Part shown: piece by piece, positions 11,934-24,666 of the stretch
Layout of the letters: the number at the start of each line of letters is the position of its first letter
Position numbering within the stretch: the stretch's first letter is position 1
Origin: Cryptomeria japonica
Lineage: Eukaryota > Streptophyta > Pinopsida > Cupressales > Cupressaceae
DNA length: 64,000 nt
Direction: 5' to 3'
Assembly (NCBI RefSeq): GCF_030272615.1
Contig: NC_081411.1
Location: 37,856,640-37,920,639 of the forward strand
Notes under the pieces: model-generated
Database searches by the model: none
Seen by the model: the letters and a program-made list of their open reading frames with translations, nothing else
What the model was told of the DNA's origin: nothing
Position numbers and translations under genes: made by a program

Positions 11934-13350
11934 TTAGGTCTCTACTGAAGGGGCAAAATCCCCTAATATGTCTCTAAAGTTCTCAAATGATTCCTTAGGC
12001 AAAGCTTTAGTGAAGATATCTGCAATCTTGTTTTTAGTGTTCACATAAATCAATCTCACTTTATTTGCTTCCACCTTCTCCTTCAAAAAGTTGTACTTGA
12101 TAGATATGTGCTTTGTCTTAGAATGAAATACCAAATTCTTTGATATGTTAATAGCAGCAGAGTTATCACAGTGAATAACTACCGGTTCATTACAATCCAC
12201 CCTTATATCCTTAAACTTTTTTTTCATCCATAGAAATTATGTATAGTTAGTAGCAACAACAACATACTTAGCTTCATCAGTAGATAAAGAGGTACATGAC
12301 TACTTCTTGCTGATCCATGAAACAAGTTTCTTTCCAAGAAAGAAAGCTCCATCAGATGTGCTCTTCTGGTCATCAACATCTCTAGCCCAATTTGCATCTA
12401 TTTATGCACATAGTATAGAATCATCATTTTTAGGATATCACAAACTATATTCTGTTATTCCTTACAAATAACGAAAAATCCTTTTCACTACACTCTCATG
12501 ATTCTCTCTAGGATCACTCTGATATCTTTATACAATACAAACTGCATTCATTATATCTGGTCTAGTCTAAGTCGGATATAAAAAACCTCCAATCATAGAC
12601 TTGTACCTTGTAGGATTTACCGGTGCTGATACATCTATCTTAGTCAATTTCTCATTTGTAACCATATGAGTACCAACCGGTTTAGAATTTTTCATACCAA
12701 ATTTCTTCAACAACTCCCTAGCATACTTAGTTTGACAAATGAAAATACCTTTATCAGTCTGAGTAATATAAAAATCTAATAAAGATTTCATTTCCCCAAT
12801 CATAAACATCTCAAATTCATTCTTCATATTATCAAAGAATTCCATACATAGCTTATCCTCACCTCCAAAAATGATACCATCAGCAAAGACTTCAACAATC
12901 AATATGTCATCATTGGTGATCTTATAATATAAATTATTGTCAGCATTACCTTTAGTGAAACCAAGCTTCAAAATATATTTATCCAATCTTGCATACCAAG
13001 CTCTAGGGGCTTGTTTCAATCTATATAAAGATTTCCTTAACCTACAAACCATGTTTTTGTCATCTGAAAGTGAAAATCCATCAGGATGCTCAATGTAAAC
13101 TTCCTCTTCAAGATCTCCATTCAGAAAAGAACACTTAACATCTATTTGATAAACCTTGTAGTTCTTATGGGTAGCATAAGCAAGAAATAATCTCACAGCT
13201 TCAATCCTAACTACCGGAGAAAAAGTCTCATGATAATCAATTCCTTCCTTTTGAGAATATCCTTTACAAACCAATTTGGCCTCATTCCTCACAACTTGTC
13301 CATATTCATTCAATTTATTCCTAAAAACCCATTTAGTTCGAATAAAATTC
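11934..13350 (-). pseudogene. Sirevirus-type copia reverse transcriptase and RNase H
   Basis: One minus-strand frame from about 13313 to 11934. RT begins with KLVCKGYSQKEGIDYHETF and contains YQIDVKCSFLNGDLEEEVYI and LKQAPRAWYARLDKYILKLG. The catalytic YVDD box is FADG (12871-12893), so an essential Asp is lost. After RT come GGFLYPT, a TAG, TRPDIMNA, then RNase H with SLSTDEAKYV, VIHCDNSAAINISKN and KTKHISIKYNFLKEKV, ending VET and a stop. Stops inside are TAG, TGA and TAA. The wording (FEMFMIGEMKSLLDFYI, PVGTHMVT) is that of the SIRE/Maximus branch. It would copy element RNA to DNA; it is dead. Confidence 0.85.
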
Positions 13351-14700
13351 TTATTTTTAGGCTGAGGAACTAAAGTCCATTTATTATTATTTTCTATCTA
13401 ATATAATTGCTCTTCCATATCTTTTATCCAGCATTCATCTTTACATGCTTCAATTACTAATGCCAGTTCAAATTGAGAAATTAAACATACCTCATCAATT
13501 TCCAACCTTCTTCTTGTCATCACTCCTTTATTCTTGTCTCCAATGATCTGATCTTTTGAATGATTTAACATAACATAATTAGTAGTCTTATGATTTTCTA
13601 TTCCTCTCCTCTAATATTCAGTTACTATTGAATTTTCTGATACTGCCAAAGTAACTGGTTCAACATTTTGTTCCAGTGTAGGTTCGACCGGTTGAGTTAT
13701 GATCATTTCCACTACCGATCCTCTCTCATTAATTCTAATTTGACTTCTATTTAGCACATCCACCTTGACATTAGTGCTCTCCACAATTCTCTGCAATATT
13801 TTGTTATAACATCTATATGCTTTTCTTTCATTAGAATAACCAAGAAATATCCCTTCATCATATATAGGATCAAACTCTTGAATGGAATCATCTCTTTTGA
13901 TTTAAAATTTACAACTAAAGATTTTGAAATACTTAACTATAGGTGTATGACCAAACCATAACTCATAAGGTGTCTTACCGATGTCTCCTTTGATATGAAA
14001 TCCGTTGAATGTGTATATCCCCGTGCTCATAGCTTCTCTCCAATAGATATGAGTTAGATTAGCTTCCATCATCATAGTTTTAGCCACATCCAAGATATTT
14101 TTGTTCTTCCTTTTCATAACTCCATTTTGTTGAGGTGTCTAGGGTGTAGATAAATGTCTCCTTATCCCATTCTTTTCACAATTCTCCACCCTGATCAGAC
14201 CTTAAGCATTTAATCTTCAATCCTATCTCTTTCTCAACTTTTTCTTTGAATATTTTAAACTTTTTGAATGCTTTAGATCTCTCCCTTAGAAAAGTAACCC
14301 ACATTATTCTAGAATAGTCATCAATGATTAGCATAAAATATCTATCACCCTAAAAAAATTTTGATTCTAGCAGGACCACACAAATTAGTATGAATAAGAT
14401 GAAGAAAATCATTAGATTTGTCTTGTATACTCTTAAAAGAAGTTCTGACTTGCTTTCCCATTTGACATTCCTTACATACCGGATTATAGGACTTCACAAT
14501 ATTAGGTATATCTCTAGCTACCTTAGCAGAACTGATCTCTACAATGAAATCAAAATTTACATGACACAACCTCTTATGCAATAGACAACTCTCATCAATT
14601 TGTGCAATCAAACATGTCTTCTCACCAGAGTTCAAATGAAGGATGTTACCTTTAGTCTAAGTACCAGTTGCAATATCCAATCTAGATATGTTGATAATCT
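13351..14700 (-). pseudogene. Sirevirus-type copia integrase
   Basis: Pre-integrase finger LHKRLCHVNFDFIVEISS followed by CKECQMGKQ (about 14590-14450), then the core: HLIHTNLCGP, where the usual catalytic Asp is Asn (AAT at 14382-14384), and further on MMEANLTHIYWREAM and KTPYELWFGHTPIV (14060-13940). The C-terminal linker toward RT (13796-13611) is poorly conserved. Frames shift between 14345 and 14117. Integrase would join element DNA into the genome; loss of the first catalytic Asp and the frameshifts make it inactive. Confidence 0.8.
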
Positions 14701-15890
14701 TGCATTTTCTATCCTTGAATTGTAACTAGAATCCCTTATCCACCAGCTGTCCTACACTCAAAATATTATGCCTTAAACCTTCAACATAATAAACATTATC
14801 AATATCATGCTTACCATCCAATGATATAGATAGAAACTTCCTTTTATCTTCAGTCATATGATGTGAACATCCACTATATATCACTCATTCAACCTTGTCT
14901 TCAACTTTAGTAGCAAGGGCCTTTTCTTTAGGTACCATATCATCTTCCTTGATAGCCAAGAATACTCATTCCTTTCCATTGTTGGATCTACTAGCTTAAT
15001 CTTATGTCGGTTCATCATCAGAATCAGTCACACCTTCCTCATCCGCATAGTAGCATGATTTGTCTTTGTTTCTCTTGTAATTATGTTTGTTTTGAAAAAT
15101 CATGGTTAGGCCTAAAAGATCTTCTAGCTCTTTCCTAAAATCTTGAATTCCTTTCAAAACATCTAGATGCAAAATGACCTATCTTATTACATGTGAAACA
15201 TTTAAAACATGATTTTCCTTCATACTTACTTCCTGTCGGACCTTTAGGTACTCTTCTAGCAAATAGGGCTTAAAGTTGCTCTAACTCTTCATCTTCTTTC
15301 TTCATTTCATCCAGTTCCTTAGCACATAAGGCTTTCCAATCACTCTTCCTAGTAGATGATGTAAATGCATAAAAAGAAGGTTCATATTTTGTAACTCCAG
15401 AAGGACAGAATTCCTCAAGCTTAAAAGCAAATAACTTCCCCACCAAGGTATTCCTATTAACGGAAGTGTTTTCCATTGTTCTCGACTCATTAATTGTAGT
15501 ATCCTTCATCTTATAAGCTAGCAAAAAATATCTCAATACTTAAGAAACTATTTCATCTTCACTCAGAGATCCACTATAGCACTAAATTCCTAGAATAATT
15601 CCATTAACTCTCTCCATAAAAGCAATAATCCTTTCATCTTATTCCATCTTTAGGTTCTCATATCTTGTCCAGTAACCATCAAATTTATCAATTTTAATAG
15701 TAGGTTCACCTTCATTCAGAGTCTCCAATTTATCTCATATAGTCTTTGCAGTTGATTTGTCAGTTAGTCCCATAACTTGTTGATCTGAAAGTGCACACAA
15801 AAGGGCTACTCTAGCTCTACAACCATTTTCAATATCCTTATCCAAGCCTACCAGAGGAGGATTGCAACATGCCAGATTATGAGGTATATT
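14701..15890 (-). pseudogene. Sirevirus-type copia gag with CCHC knuckle, N-terminus missing
   Basis: A gag frame reads ARVALLCALSDQQVMGLT, DKLETLNEGEPTIKIDKF, VNGIILGI and on to the block at 15536-15270, ending in the zinc knuckle CFTCNKIGHFASRC (about 15215-15162), CX2CX4HX4C. A protease-like segment should lie between 15150 and 14650 but I see only weak coding text there. The expected N-terminal tryptophan-rich gag start is absent; homology ends near 15890 where unrelated LTR-like DNA begins. Confidence 0.75.
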
Positions 15891-17529
15891 TATGATGCAG
15901 TGGTATCTATTCCACCCAAGAAATAATCAAAACCAAATGGATTCAATTAACTATGGCTTCTTACCAACAAGGTTTACTAACCTTCTTCCTTCTTTAGGCT
16001 TCACCAAGGTACTCAAACTTAGGCCTGAACTTCAAAGGTTTAATCCTACACCTTATAGGGTCTCAAAATGCCTTATTCAACATGTTCCAATAGGTTTCAT
16101 CCACCTACTTGACTAGTTCATCAACAATCTTTTACTCGGTACTATCTAGGCTTAATCCTAGTAGCCCTTCAAAATGGGTATTTTGCCCTTTTTTCCAAAC
16201 TTTTCCAAGACAATTTCCAAATACATTACATATTAGGATACCATTGTTGAATTTATTTAACTTATGTCAAAATCACATATCTATCTTTTGGACCAACTGT
16301 ATGGGCCAATGCCCTGCAACTCTTCAATTTAGGCTTAATTACCCCACTTTTACAAAGGAACCCTATTGTAAACATAACTCAAAACCTCTAGACCCAAAAA
16401 AAGTCTTATACAATGATTCAAAACCAATAATTTTCAAGGTTTTAGGGTTTTAAAAAATCATTTACCCCCCCAAACACTAAACCCTCATTTCTAGGCTTGA
16501 AAACCTAGGGCTTCTTCAAACTGACCTCTCCAAACACTTCAAAACATAAAATAAGGCTGTCTCACCTTGAATTAAAAATATATAAATAAATTCCATCACA
16601 TAAATATGCCCTTATTAAGATAAATATTTAGATCCAATATATGGTACCATGCACCCCCTACTCACACAACACACAACTTGCTCATTTGGTGATTACCCTT
16701 CAAAATTTCATGCTTCTCCTACACACATTTGGTTAATATAAATTATTTTACAACATTTTAGGCCCATTACACAAGCTATAGTAGAAATCAAAAGTGGAAT
16801 GGGTCATTCATTCATGACGAACCCCAAAATCCAATAAAACTTGCCAAGTGACAGTTTTTAGGATAGTAACCTATTTATGCACAAAATGAATTGATTAAAC
16901 CTTCCAAATGACTTCAAATAATTCTAAAAATATATACCAAAAACCTTTCAAAGAGTGCAAATCAAAATGAAGAGATAAAACAATAATATGTTTTAGATTT
17001 CACTCATGAATGCAGGGAAAATGTTGAATTTTATTGTAGCAATTTGGTATTACAAAGATCAATCTTCAAAATAAACCTTAGAAACCTCTCCACACATAAT
17101 AATTAGGTTTTTAAACACATTTTGACCCCCCAAACTGAAAACAACTCTGATAACTACCTAAGAACCAACTAGCCATTGGCATCCACCATTTGAAAGTGTG
17201 AAATTGACAATACTTGACATTTTGTCCTTATATCACCAAGAAACTCAATCTAATGATTTTAACACTCTTAAAACATCATATGGAACCCATTTTTACACTT
17301 ACAATGCCTTCTTAACATTTATTACATAAATTTCTCATTTGAAAACATTGACACAATTTTGACAATTTTTACACAACTAGACAACTTGACTCAACTTGAC
17401 TCAACCATGACAAATATTGGCTTTATATGCCTTATTAAATTGTTTTAGGTCTCAATTGACCCTCATTACATCCATCCATGCCTTATAGACATGTTAGACC
17501 TTATAGGCCCCTTAGGTGCTCCTGCACCA
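15891..17529 (-). repeat. Probable chromovirus-type LTR (3' LTR or remnant)
   Basis: Noncoding. Its right end reads, on the minus strand, TGGTGCAGGAGCACCTA immediately after a polypurine tract (17531-17541), as expected of a 3' LTR start. A similar start (TAGTGCAGAAGCACCTAG) ends the LTR at 24666. Beyond those termini the two LTRs look different, so they may be different families or heavily diverged. The left boundary near 15890 is set only by the end of the copia gag. Confidence 0.45.
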
Positions 17530-17911
17530 TACTCCCCCCAATGAAAAGTCTCGTGTCCCAAGAGAAGAGGGGTTTGGTCTTCACGTCCCTCCCATCCTTC
17601 TAGAGGATCCTTGACATCTCACCATATCATAGGGATTATTTGGTGATAAAAACTCCTTGTGAGTTGGGCCTTCTATCATCCTCTTACCTACACCAAACTC
17701 ACACAACACATTAGCATTAAAAAACAAATCATTATGTTGTTGCTTGATGCAGTCACTACTTGATTGTTGTTACCCCATTTTTACCAACTCTTTAGAGCCT
17801 AAATGACCCCCTAACCTACTCATATTTGAAGGGCCTCTTTTGTCCTTAACCTGCTCAATGAAAGGATACACAGTGTCCCCTGCCAGCACACCATTTTGTG
17901 CCACACCATGT
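17530..17911 (-). pseudogene. 3' end of chromovirus pol region with polypurine tract
   Basis: Minus strand text includes WEGREDQTPLLLGHE-like coding (about 17600-17545) and the tract ATTGGGGGGAGT (17531-17541), the typical end of chromovirus pol before the 3' LTR. The rest (17911-17610) is broken. The NA2 LTR abuts it at 17912. Confidence 0.45.
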
Positions 17912-18815
17912 TGTTGGGATCCAAGAACATTGAGAGGGGGGGGGTTGAATTAGTCCTCTACCAAAATTATAAATTTTAACCTTATTAAAACATGCATACA
18001 CCAACCGATATACCAGTACATATAGAATTGAAATAAGTAAAGAAACCAATAATTCAATCACATAAATGGATACCATAACACACATAAATGGAAAAACCAC
18101 GGTGGGATTTGTGACCCACAATATCAATTCACTATCCATATGAAGAGATATTACAAAATATAGGGGCCTGCACTTGTAGGAAGGCTTACACCCTAGAGAA
18201 AACTGCTCAATCACAAAAGGAGCCTCACTAACTACATACAAATCCAGGCTATAATTCTGAGAAATGAATGAACTGCTATGATAGCATCTTCTATGCCTGA
18301 ATACAGTTATGTTTAAGCTCTATCTATTTTGGTCTAAAACCCTAAACCCTTTATCGGAATAACCCTTACATAAATTTACTCACATATATGATCTCTCTCA
18401 TATATTTCATATTGCATAGAATTACCATATGCTTCTATCCATTCATCTAACCAACTGACCTATATACCCTTTACAATTTACCATTCCTTATGTCATCTTA
18501 CAAAGATATTTACAATATGAATATATATGTCGACTAAATAACATGAATATATGAATATCAAAATCAATTGTCGATGTTGGATCCAAAAGATGTTGGCCTT
18601 CAATACCGATACCCTTATTCTAAACCATGTCGACCTCTATTTCCAGTAACCTAAGAATTCTATCCAACCTGGTGGTGTCAGTGCCGATGTCGGTGAAGTG
18701 TTTGTGAGGTGTCTGTCGGTAGACAACTGACCAAAATATGAAGTCGGAATAAGATACCATGTTGTCATCAATGACAACATATTGAAACCAACCAATTGAG
18801 TGTCAATTGCCAACA
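17912..18815 (-). repeat. NA2 3' LTR (copia/Sirevirus-like)
   Basis: Minus-strand start TGTTGGCAATTGACACTC at 18815 and end TGTTCTTGGATCCCAACA at 17912: termini TGTTGG...CCAACA. About 904 bp. The segment CCACCGTGGTTTTTCC (about 18105-18090) is shared with the LTR at 38480 (around 39468), supporting a related family. Confidence 0.75.
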
Positions 18816-18994
18816 ATCTCGCCCTTTGGCATTGATGGTAACACTCATGTAAAAAATGATCATGGTTTCATCTGTCAGTTTCATCCTAGGCATGCTCCCC
18901 CTGAGCTAAATATCCATCAATACAAAATACTCCATACTTCCATAGTTTTCCATCTATACCCCCCCTAATGTATACAACTCCCTCTTTTTCTTTT
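18816..18994 (-). other. Serial polypurine tracts before NA2 3' LTR
   Basis: On the minus strand, purine tracts occur at about 19020-19009 (CAAAGGGGAAGAG), 18968-18958, 18905-18894 and 18828-18816 (CCAAAGGGCGAGAT, next to the LTR). Same arrangement as NA1 and the Sirevirus at 38368-38479. Confidence 0.6.
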
Positions 18995-20955
18995 TCACAT
19001 CAATATCTCTTCCCCTTTGACATTAATGCCATCAAAATTTCCAAAAAGAATACCAAAAATCCAAAACTGGGATGAAGAATGAAAGATATTATACAATGAA
19101 TATCCCCAAAATACCTTACCGAAGCTTAATATATTTGAAAATTTTAGGATAGGTCTTGTCCAAAAGCTCAAGATAGGTATCCCAACCAAATTTGAGAGTG
19201 TTGGAAATAGATACAAGTCCATTTAGCATATGGGCAAATGACTCTTTCTCATTTAACTCTGCTGGTGTGGGCTTACTAACCATCTCTCTACACTCATTCT
19301 TATGTACACTAAGTGAATCCAGTCCAGGACTAACCAAACCTTTAAGACTTCTGTCTCTTCTTATGATTTTATCTTTTTCTTTCTCAAGAGAAGAAACTCG
19401 GGCTTCCAAAACCAAAATCTAACCATCAACGGATGTAGTCAATGAATTCAATCCCTCAAAAGAATTGGCTATACCTGCAATTTTCTCCTGAGATTCCTTA
19501 ATCGTCTTATCCAAATTAACTGTAAGAAAATCTGTGTTACGACATGCTCTGTAAATATTTGTACATTGCATTAAAGAATTAACTATCAATTTCAACTTAT
19601 CATTAATTTCCTTTCTTTCAGACTCAATCATTTGATCAAATGTAGCTCTCTTTTCCTGTGTGAACCTTTCCAGTGCTTTCTGGTTTGATATCTACTGCAA
19701 GCATTGGAAATCCTTTGAAATGTGTTTAGTGATTATCTTAATCTTACCAGATGGGCTCTCTTCATTATCAAACTTGCACTCTTAGAATAGTCTATGCAAA
19801 ATAGTGATAGACTGATCAATAATCCCTTTATCCATAGATCCTTCCTTCATCATTTTTTGTGCAACCATCATCATGAGTTCAATAGAACTCATCTTGATTA
19901 TGCTTTTCTTTTCAACCTACAAGGTGTCAAAGGACAACAATGATGTACTCACTATTGGTTCCCTATTGGATTCCTCTTTCTTCTCCTTTGATGATTTAAC
20001 CTTTGTAGTTTCCTCACTTGTACTGGCGGCTTCGACACATGGTGCATTCTTAGTAACTGTTGGTTCCTCCCTAAGAACTATAACCTCATCTTGTACAATT
20101 GTATCTAGAGGACTATTATCCTCAACATTAGAAACCTATACTTTATCAACCTTTACACTCTCTGTATCTGTCGATATCTCAACATTTGTATGTACATTTG
20201 TATCTACTGGGGGCTTAGTTTCCACTATCTTAATTTTTTTTTAAATTGAGGGTGAAGTACCCATAATACCCTTTCCTTTTCCTTCAATCGAGATGTCTGC
20301 AGTATTTGTCTTAGATTTCATGAAGTATAAAAAACCGTGGTTCTCTTCAAAGAACTTAATCCATGCCTTGTGGGTTTCCTTGATTATCTCATTTACCCTT
20401 CCTAACATAAGACTAATTATTCTATGTTTACTATTAAATATTTTCCTATCTGCAACCTCAAGTGTCTTATCCATCTCCTTTGAAGAAATAGAAACACAAA
20501 CAGATAACAACTCTTGTATCTTTATATGTTTGACCTCTTGCATTGTTGATTAGTCTTCTAGCATCTAACATATCATTAAACTATGTCAGTATTTGGTTTT
20601 CAATTTCTATCAAGGCTTTCTTATAAATATCCAAATATAACAAAATTGCTTTTGCTACTTCTCTTTGTTCATCATCTTCTAAGTATTCATAATAAAACTA
20701 TACATTATTTAACATACCATCTTTAGTAATTTCATCAACTAACTCTGCACAAGTCTTTAGTGGAATGATAGTTACATTACCATATTCAATTTCCAGATCA
20801 ATGTCATCCTTCTTCTTCCTTCTTCCAGTACCTGATGGGGCTGAAGGTGTTTCTTTTGCTGCTTTCTTCTTTGTTGGTACCCTGATAGTAAATTTTCTAA
20901 CCGGTTGCTTCTTAGCCTCTACCTGAGTTTCTTCAATTTTCTTCCTTATTACCCT
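18995..20955 (-). pseudogene. NA2 ORF, C-terminal part, coiled-coil-rich
   Basis: One degenerate minus-strand protein: basic segment VRKFTIRVPTKKKAAKET (about 20915-20860), then VTIIPLKTCAELVDEITKDG, a block at 20543-20241 (IQELLSVCVSISSKEMDKTL, FFEENHGFLYFMKSKTN), a variable acidic stretch, and a heptad-patterned tail with MIESERKEINDKLKLIVNSL and ARVSSLEKEKDKIIRRDRSL, ending KLR and a stop. It matches the NA1 ORF in layout (basic, then variable, then coiled coil) and position (directly before polypurine tracts), not obviously in sequence. N-terminal part missing: it fuses in frame to chromovirus sequence near 20955. Function unknown. Confidence 0.55.
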
Positions 20956-21366
20956 TTTGAATTCCAGGGGTGTGTCATCTTCAAGTGTGTTAATAAACTC
21001 TTTCTCATTCACAATTAAAACATTCTAATTCTTTGACCTGTTGTCCTCTTTCTCTCCATTTATAGATTGAATTTTGTATGTAACACCATCTTTCTGAAAT
21101 GAGTAGGAGTTCTTTTCACCATTGTGTATGGCTTTCTTGTCAAATTTCCAAGGTCTACCAAGAAGTAGATGGCAAGCATCCATTGGAAGAATATCACATA
21201 AGAACTTATCTTGATACCCTCCTATAGTTAATTGTACCCATGTTTGTTCATTGACAAGAACATGTTGCTCCCTATTCAACCATGTGACTCTATAGGGATG
21301 TGTGTGAGGGATTCTTTCTAGTTTGAGTTTCCTCACTGCTTCTTCTGAAACTATGTTATTAGTGGA
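20956..21366 (-). pseudogene. Chromovirus aspartic protease
   Basis: Follows gag with VVIDS, a stop, STNNIVSEEAVRKLKLERIP (VIDSGS-type active site, Gly codon now a stop), then WVQLTIGGYQDKFLCDILPM and HLLLGRPWKFDKKAIHNGE, the second protease signature. The text NVLIVNEKEFINTLEDD, after a TAG, also fits the chromovirus linker to RT, so I put the breakpoint with NA2 near 20955. RT, RNase H and most of integrase are absent. Protease would mature gag-pol; it is dead here. Confidence 0.75.
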
Positions 21367-22686
21367 TCATGAATCAATGACCACCTTGCATACCTTTCGC
21401 ATGATCTTGCACTTAATTATAAATAAATACCTTCTTTGAATAGGTTCCTCCTTGATTGGCTCCTTTATCAAGACTCTTCTCATCATTAAAATCTCCCCAT
21501 CTTCTGATGTTAAGCTCACTTCATGGGCTTTTCTACTTGCTGCATTTTCTTGCACACAATTCACTTTTCTTTCACCTCCTTGTGATGAAGTGGGTTTCTC
21601 TAGACATCTATAGATAGGGTGCCCCAACTTCTGACAGTTGTAGCATTTCATGGTGGAGAAGTAGGACCCTCTTCCTGGTCCACTAGATCTACCACTACCT
21701 GGGTTGCTAGATCCCCTTCCTCTATATCTTCTCTTGCTATATGAATCCCCACTTTGCTCAATAAGTTTGGATTCTTCTTGAGACCTTTTATCTCCTCTTT
21801 TACCAAAACTTCCTTTATGGCCTCTACCATCTCTACCCCTACCTCTTCCGCTGTTGCGTTGTTCTTTCTTTTTCTTTTTCTTCTCTTCCACTTTGAGTGC
21901 TAGTTGATAACACTTGTGAACTATTTGTCGACATAACAAACTCATCTCTTCTTGTATGCTCCATCTCAGTCCATTCAAATACCTTGCTACTTTTATACTC
22001 TCATCCTCTACTACCTTGGAGCTCATGCATAGTTTTTGAAACTCCTCAGTGTAGCTACTGACATCTAAGTCTTTTTGTCTCAAGTTTTGTCTTTTCCTAT
22101 GTAGCTGGATTTAATAGTCTTCAGGAAGATAGGTTTCTCTAATTTTGGTTACCATTGCTTTCCAGGTGGCTATTGGTTTCTTACCTTCTTTCACCCTTTC
22201 CTCTTGGATGAACTTCCACCAAGTTAATGTTGCCCCTCTAAACCTTGATTTTGCTACTTTAACCTTTTTTGCTTTAGTTATTCCACACATTCAAAATGGT
22301 TTTCCAAGCCTTCAATCGATTCTATGAAAGCATCATGATCCATCTTTCCACTGAAAAGAGCCACTCCCTCTAAGGTTTTACCACTCATGGCTCTCAAAGC
22401 CTTCAAGAATGGTTCTTTCTCAAGGACAGAGTCAGGTATGAGAACCTCATCTTCTATTGCCACCATTTTGCCCTTACCTCCTACCTTATCATGGACTTCT
22501 TCAATCTTAACTTCTACTTCAACTAGTTTTGTTGCTAGCTGCTCCAACCTCTCCCTGAGTGCTCTATTTTATTCTTCTTGGTCTTCGACCTTCTTGGATA
22601 ACTCAGCAATAGTCACCATGTTTTCTTCTAAGGATTCTATTGATCCTAAGTCAATTTGTTTTCTCTGTTCACTTGAATCTTTCTAA
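21367..22686 (-). pseudogene. Chromovirus gag with CCHC knuckle
   Basis: Begins just after the primer-binding site (ENMVTIAELSKKVEDQEE). A coiled N-terminal segment (LEQLATKLVEVEVKIEEVHD, 22547 leftwards), then GVALFSGKMDHDAFIESIEG; a broken capsid region; DVSSYTEEFQKLCMSSKV and VARYLNGLRWSIQEEMSLL (typical gypsy gag); an Arg/Gly-rich spacer and the knuckle CYNCQKLGHPIYRC (about 21642-21600). Frame changes near 22278-22083. Gag packages element RNA. Confidence 0.8.
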
Positions 22687-22702
22687 CCTGGCTCTGATAC
22701 CA
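22687..22702 (-). other. Primer-binding site, initiator-Met tRNA type
   Basis: Minus strand TGGTATCAGAGCCAGG, the classic plant complement to initiator methionine tRNA, three bases inside the LTR end and just upstream of gag. Confidence 0.9.
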
Positions 22703-22705
22703 CTA

Positions 22706-24666
22706 TGATAGGGAGATTGAGTGAGAAGTTGCTCAATAAGTCTAAATTGGTTAAATTAGTCAAGGGGACCCAAAGATATGCTTTTTATTTTGTGTTCAAT
22801 TAGTGTTTGGCAATATCAATCTTAAACACCCACACCTCTTCTCAATCAACCGCCCTATTATGTTGCTACACTCCCTTACTACACTCTCTTGCTTAGTATT
22901 ACTCAAATCCTCCACCATAGGTCCACACCCCAAGATGATGTCTTAGCTATCAATTTTGATTGAATTAGGCCACTTTGTGTATTTCAACTAGCCTTCAAGA
23001 GTTTGGGAAGGTTCTAACATCATTGAGGCAATCGGGTTCACTTTTTTGTAAAACGGGGCTAAAAGGCTACTAGCTTGTGGAGGCCTAATTGGAGTGATTT
23101 TTTCTTGTATGGTGCAACAATGACCAAAAAAATCATGGAACCTAACTTGTGAGGTTTCAAAAAGGTCTAAACTCAAGGATTTTCATGGTTTTAGCTCCTG
23201 AGAAGATGGTATAATAACTGTCCATATTTTTAGGCAAGAAAGTAGGGTTTTGAGAGGGTTTTGCTCATGAAAGAAAGGAATTCTCTCCTAAACCTCAAGT
23301 CAAGCTTCTGAACTATCATGGAACCTCTGCCACATCATTTTTAACAATTCTCCAACTCTTCCCTGGATGACATTACATCAAACACTTGCTATGGAAACTA
23401 AAAATCGTAGTAAAATGACTGTTATGAGCACTGTCACTACTAATTCACTGTTTTTCCTGCACTTTGAAGGGTTATAACTTCATAGAAACCTTCACCCAAG
23501 CATGTAGCAACCTCCAAACACTTTTTCAGCACTTGTCACAAGATGCCAAAGCATGAATATGTTCATAAAGTAAACTTGGATTCAAAAAGACATTAAATTC
23601 CCAAAAATGGGTACTTGCTGCCAGCTACAACTCAACACTTTTGCAAGGTGAAATACACATTGTTTGGATCTCTAAGTACATCTACAACTCCAAGAAGAAT
23701 ATTCCAGACCTTTGCCTCAAATTTTCTCACCCAAATTGTTCTTTGATCACAAACAAGTTTGGTCTTGTTCACATTGCCAGCCAAATCCATCTCCAACTTG
23801 CCTAGCATGTGCTCAAGACCACTTCTTTTTCACAACCCTGGCTAAAATATGAAATATTTACACTATACATGTGCAATACAACTTTTCTAAGTCCACCCAT
23901 GAGATCCCAAACTTGGATTTAGACAAGTTGATGCATTTTGGAGTCCGAAACCCTTGATAGGGCAGTCAAGGAGCAAAATGAAACCAACTTCCAAATGCAT
24001 AACCTGCAAACTATTTACATAAAGAGCATTGAATATAAAAAAAATTTACTTTCCAAAAGGTACATTATGGAAAGGAGAAGCCCCAGTACGGACTGCTATC
24101 CAAAGTGGAGTTTAAACATGAGAAACATCAAAAAATGCTTGCTCTTTCAATTGATTTTGATAGAAAGTACAAACGCCAACCCTATACCAAGAAGAGGGAG
24201 AAATATATATAGAATTTGGAGGTAGTTATCAATTCTTGTATGGACATAAGGCATTTTTGTCTTCTTTTTACAAAGAGTGTCCAAAATGACAACTTTTACA
24301 AGCAAGAATGACAACTTTTGTTGCTCCAAGTGGCAATTTGAGCAACATAACTCAACTAACCTTCCAAAATAACCTAGGAATAATTAAAAACACTTTCTAA
24401 ACATTTTTCAATTCTTTCCAAAGCATGGCTAAGCCTATAAGGCAATTTTCCACTTTTTAGCCTTATTTGGCCTAGGAGCATAAAACTGACAACTCAAACC
24501 TTAAGAAGAAAAACTTGATCTCTCAAGCACAAAATGAGATCAAACACTTATGAAATGGATTAAAAAAACCTATAGAAACATTAAAAACATATTACAAGAC
24601 TCACAAACACTTAAGCATGAAAATACTAAAAAGTAGAGTGAAACATGACTAGGTGCTTCTGCACTA
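22706..24666 (-). repeat. Chromovirus 5' LTR
   Basis: Minus-strand start TAGTGCAGAAGCACCTAG (TG mutated to TA) at 24666, end CTCCCTATCA at 22706. Noncoding, about 1.96 kb, rich in simple AC/CA text. Right of 24666 Tat protease coding begins with no space, so this border is either a clean insertion edge or a rearrangement breakpoint. Confidence 0.65.

Noticed and set aside
16109-16453. Plus-strand open frame in LTR-like DNA
   Set aside because: No motif; lies inside a probable LTR of a minus-strand element.
18338-18352. CCCTAAACCCT as telomere-type repeat
   Set aside because: Only about one and a half units; too short to mean anything in AT-rich LTR DNA.
15891-24666. LTRs 15891-17529 and 22706-24666 as a matched pair of one chromovirus
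   Set aside because: Only the outermost words (TGGTGCAGGAGCACCTA-type start) are alike; the bodies do not look homologous by eye, so I keep them separate.
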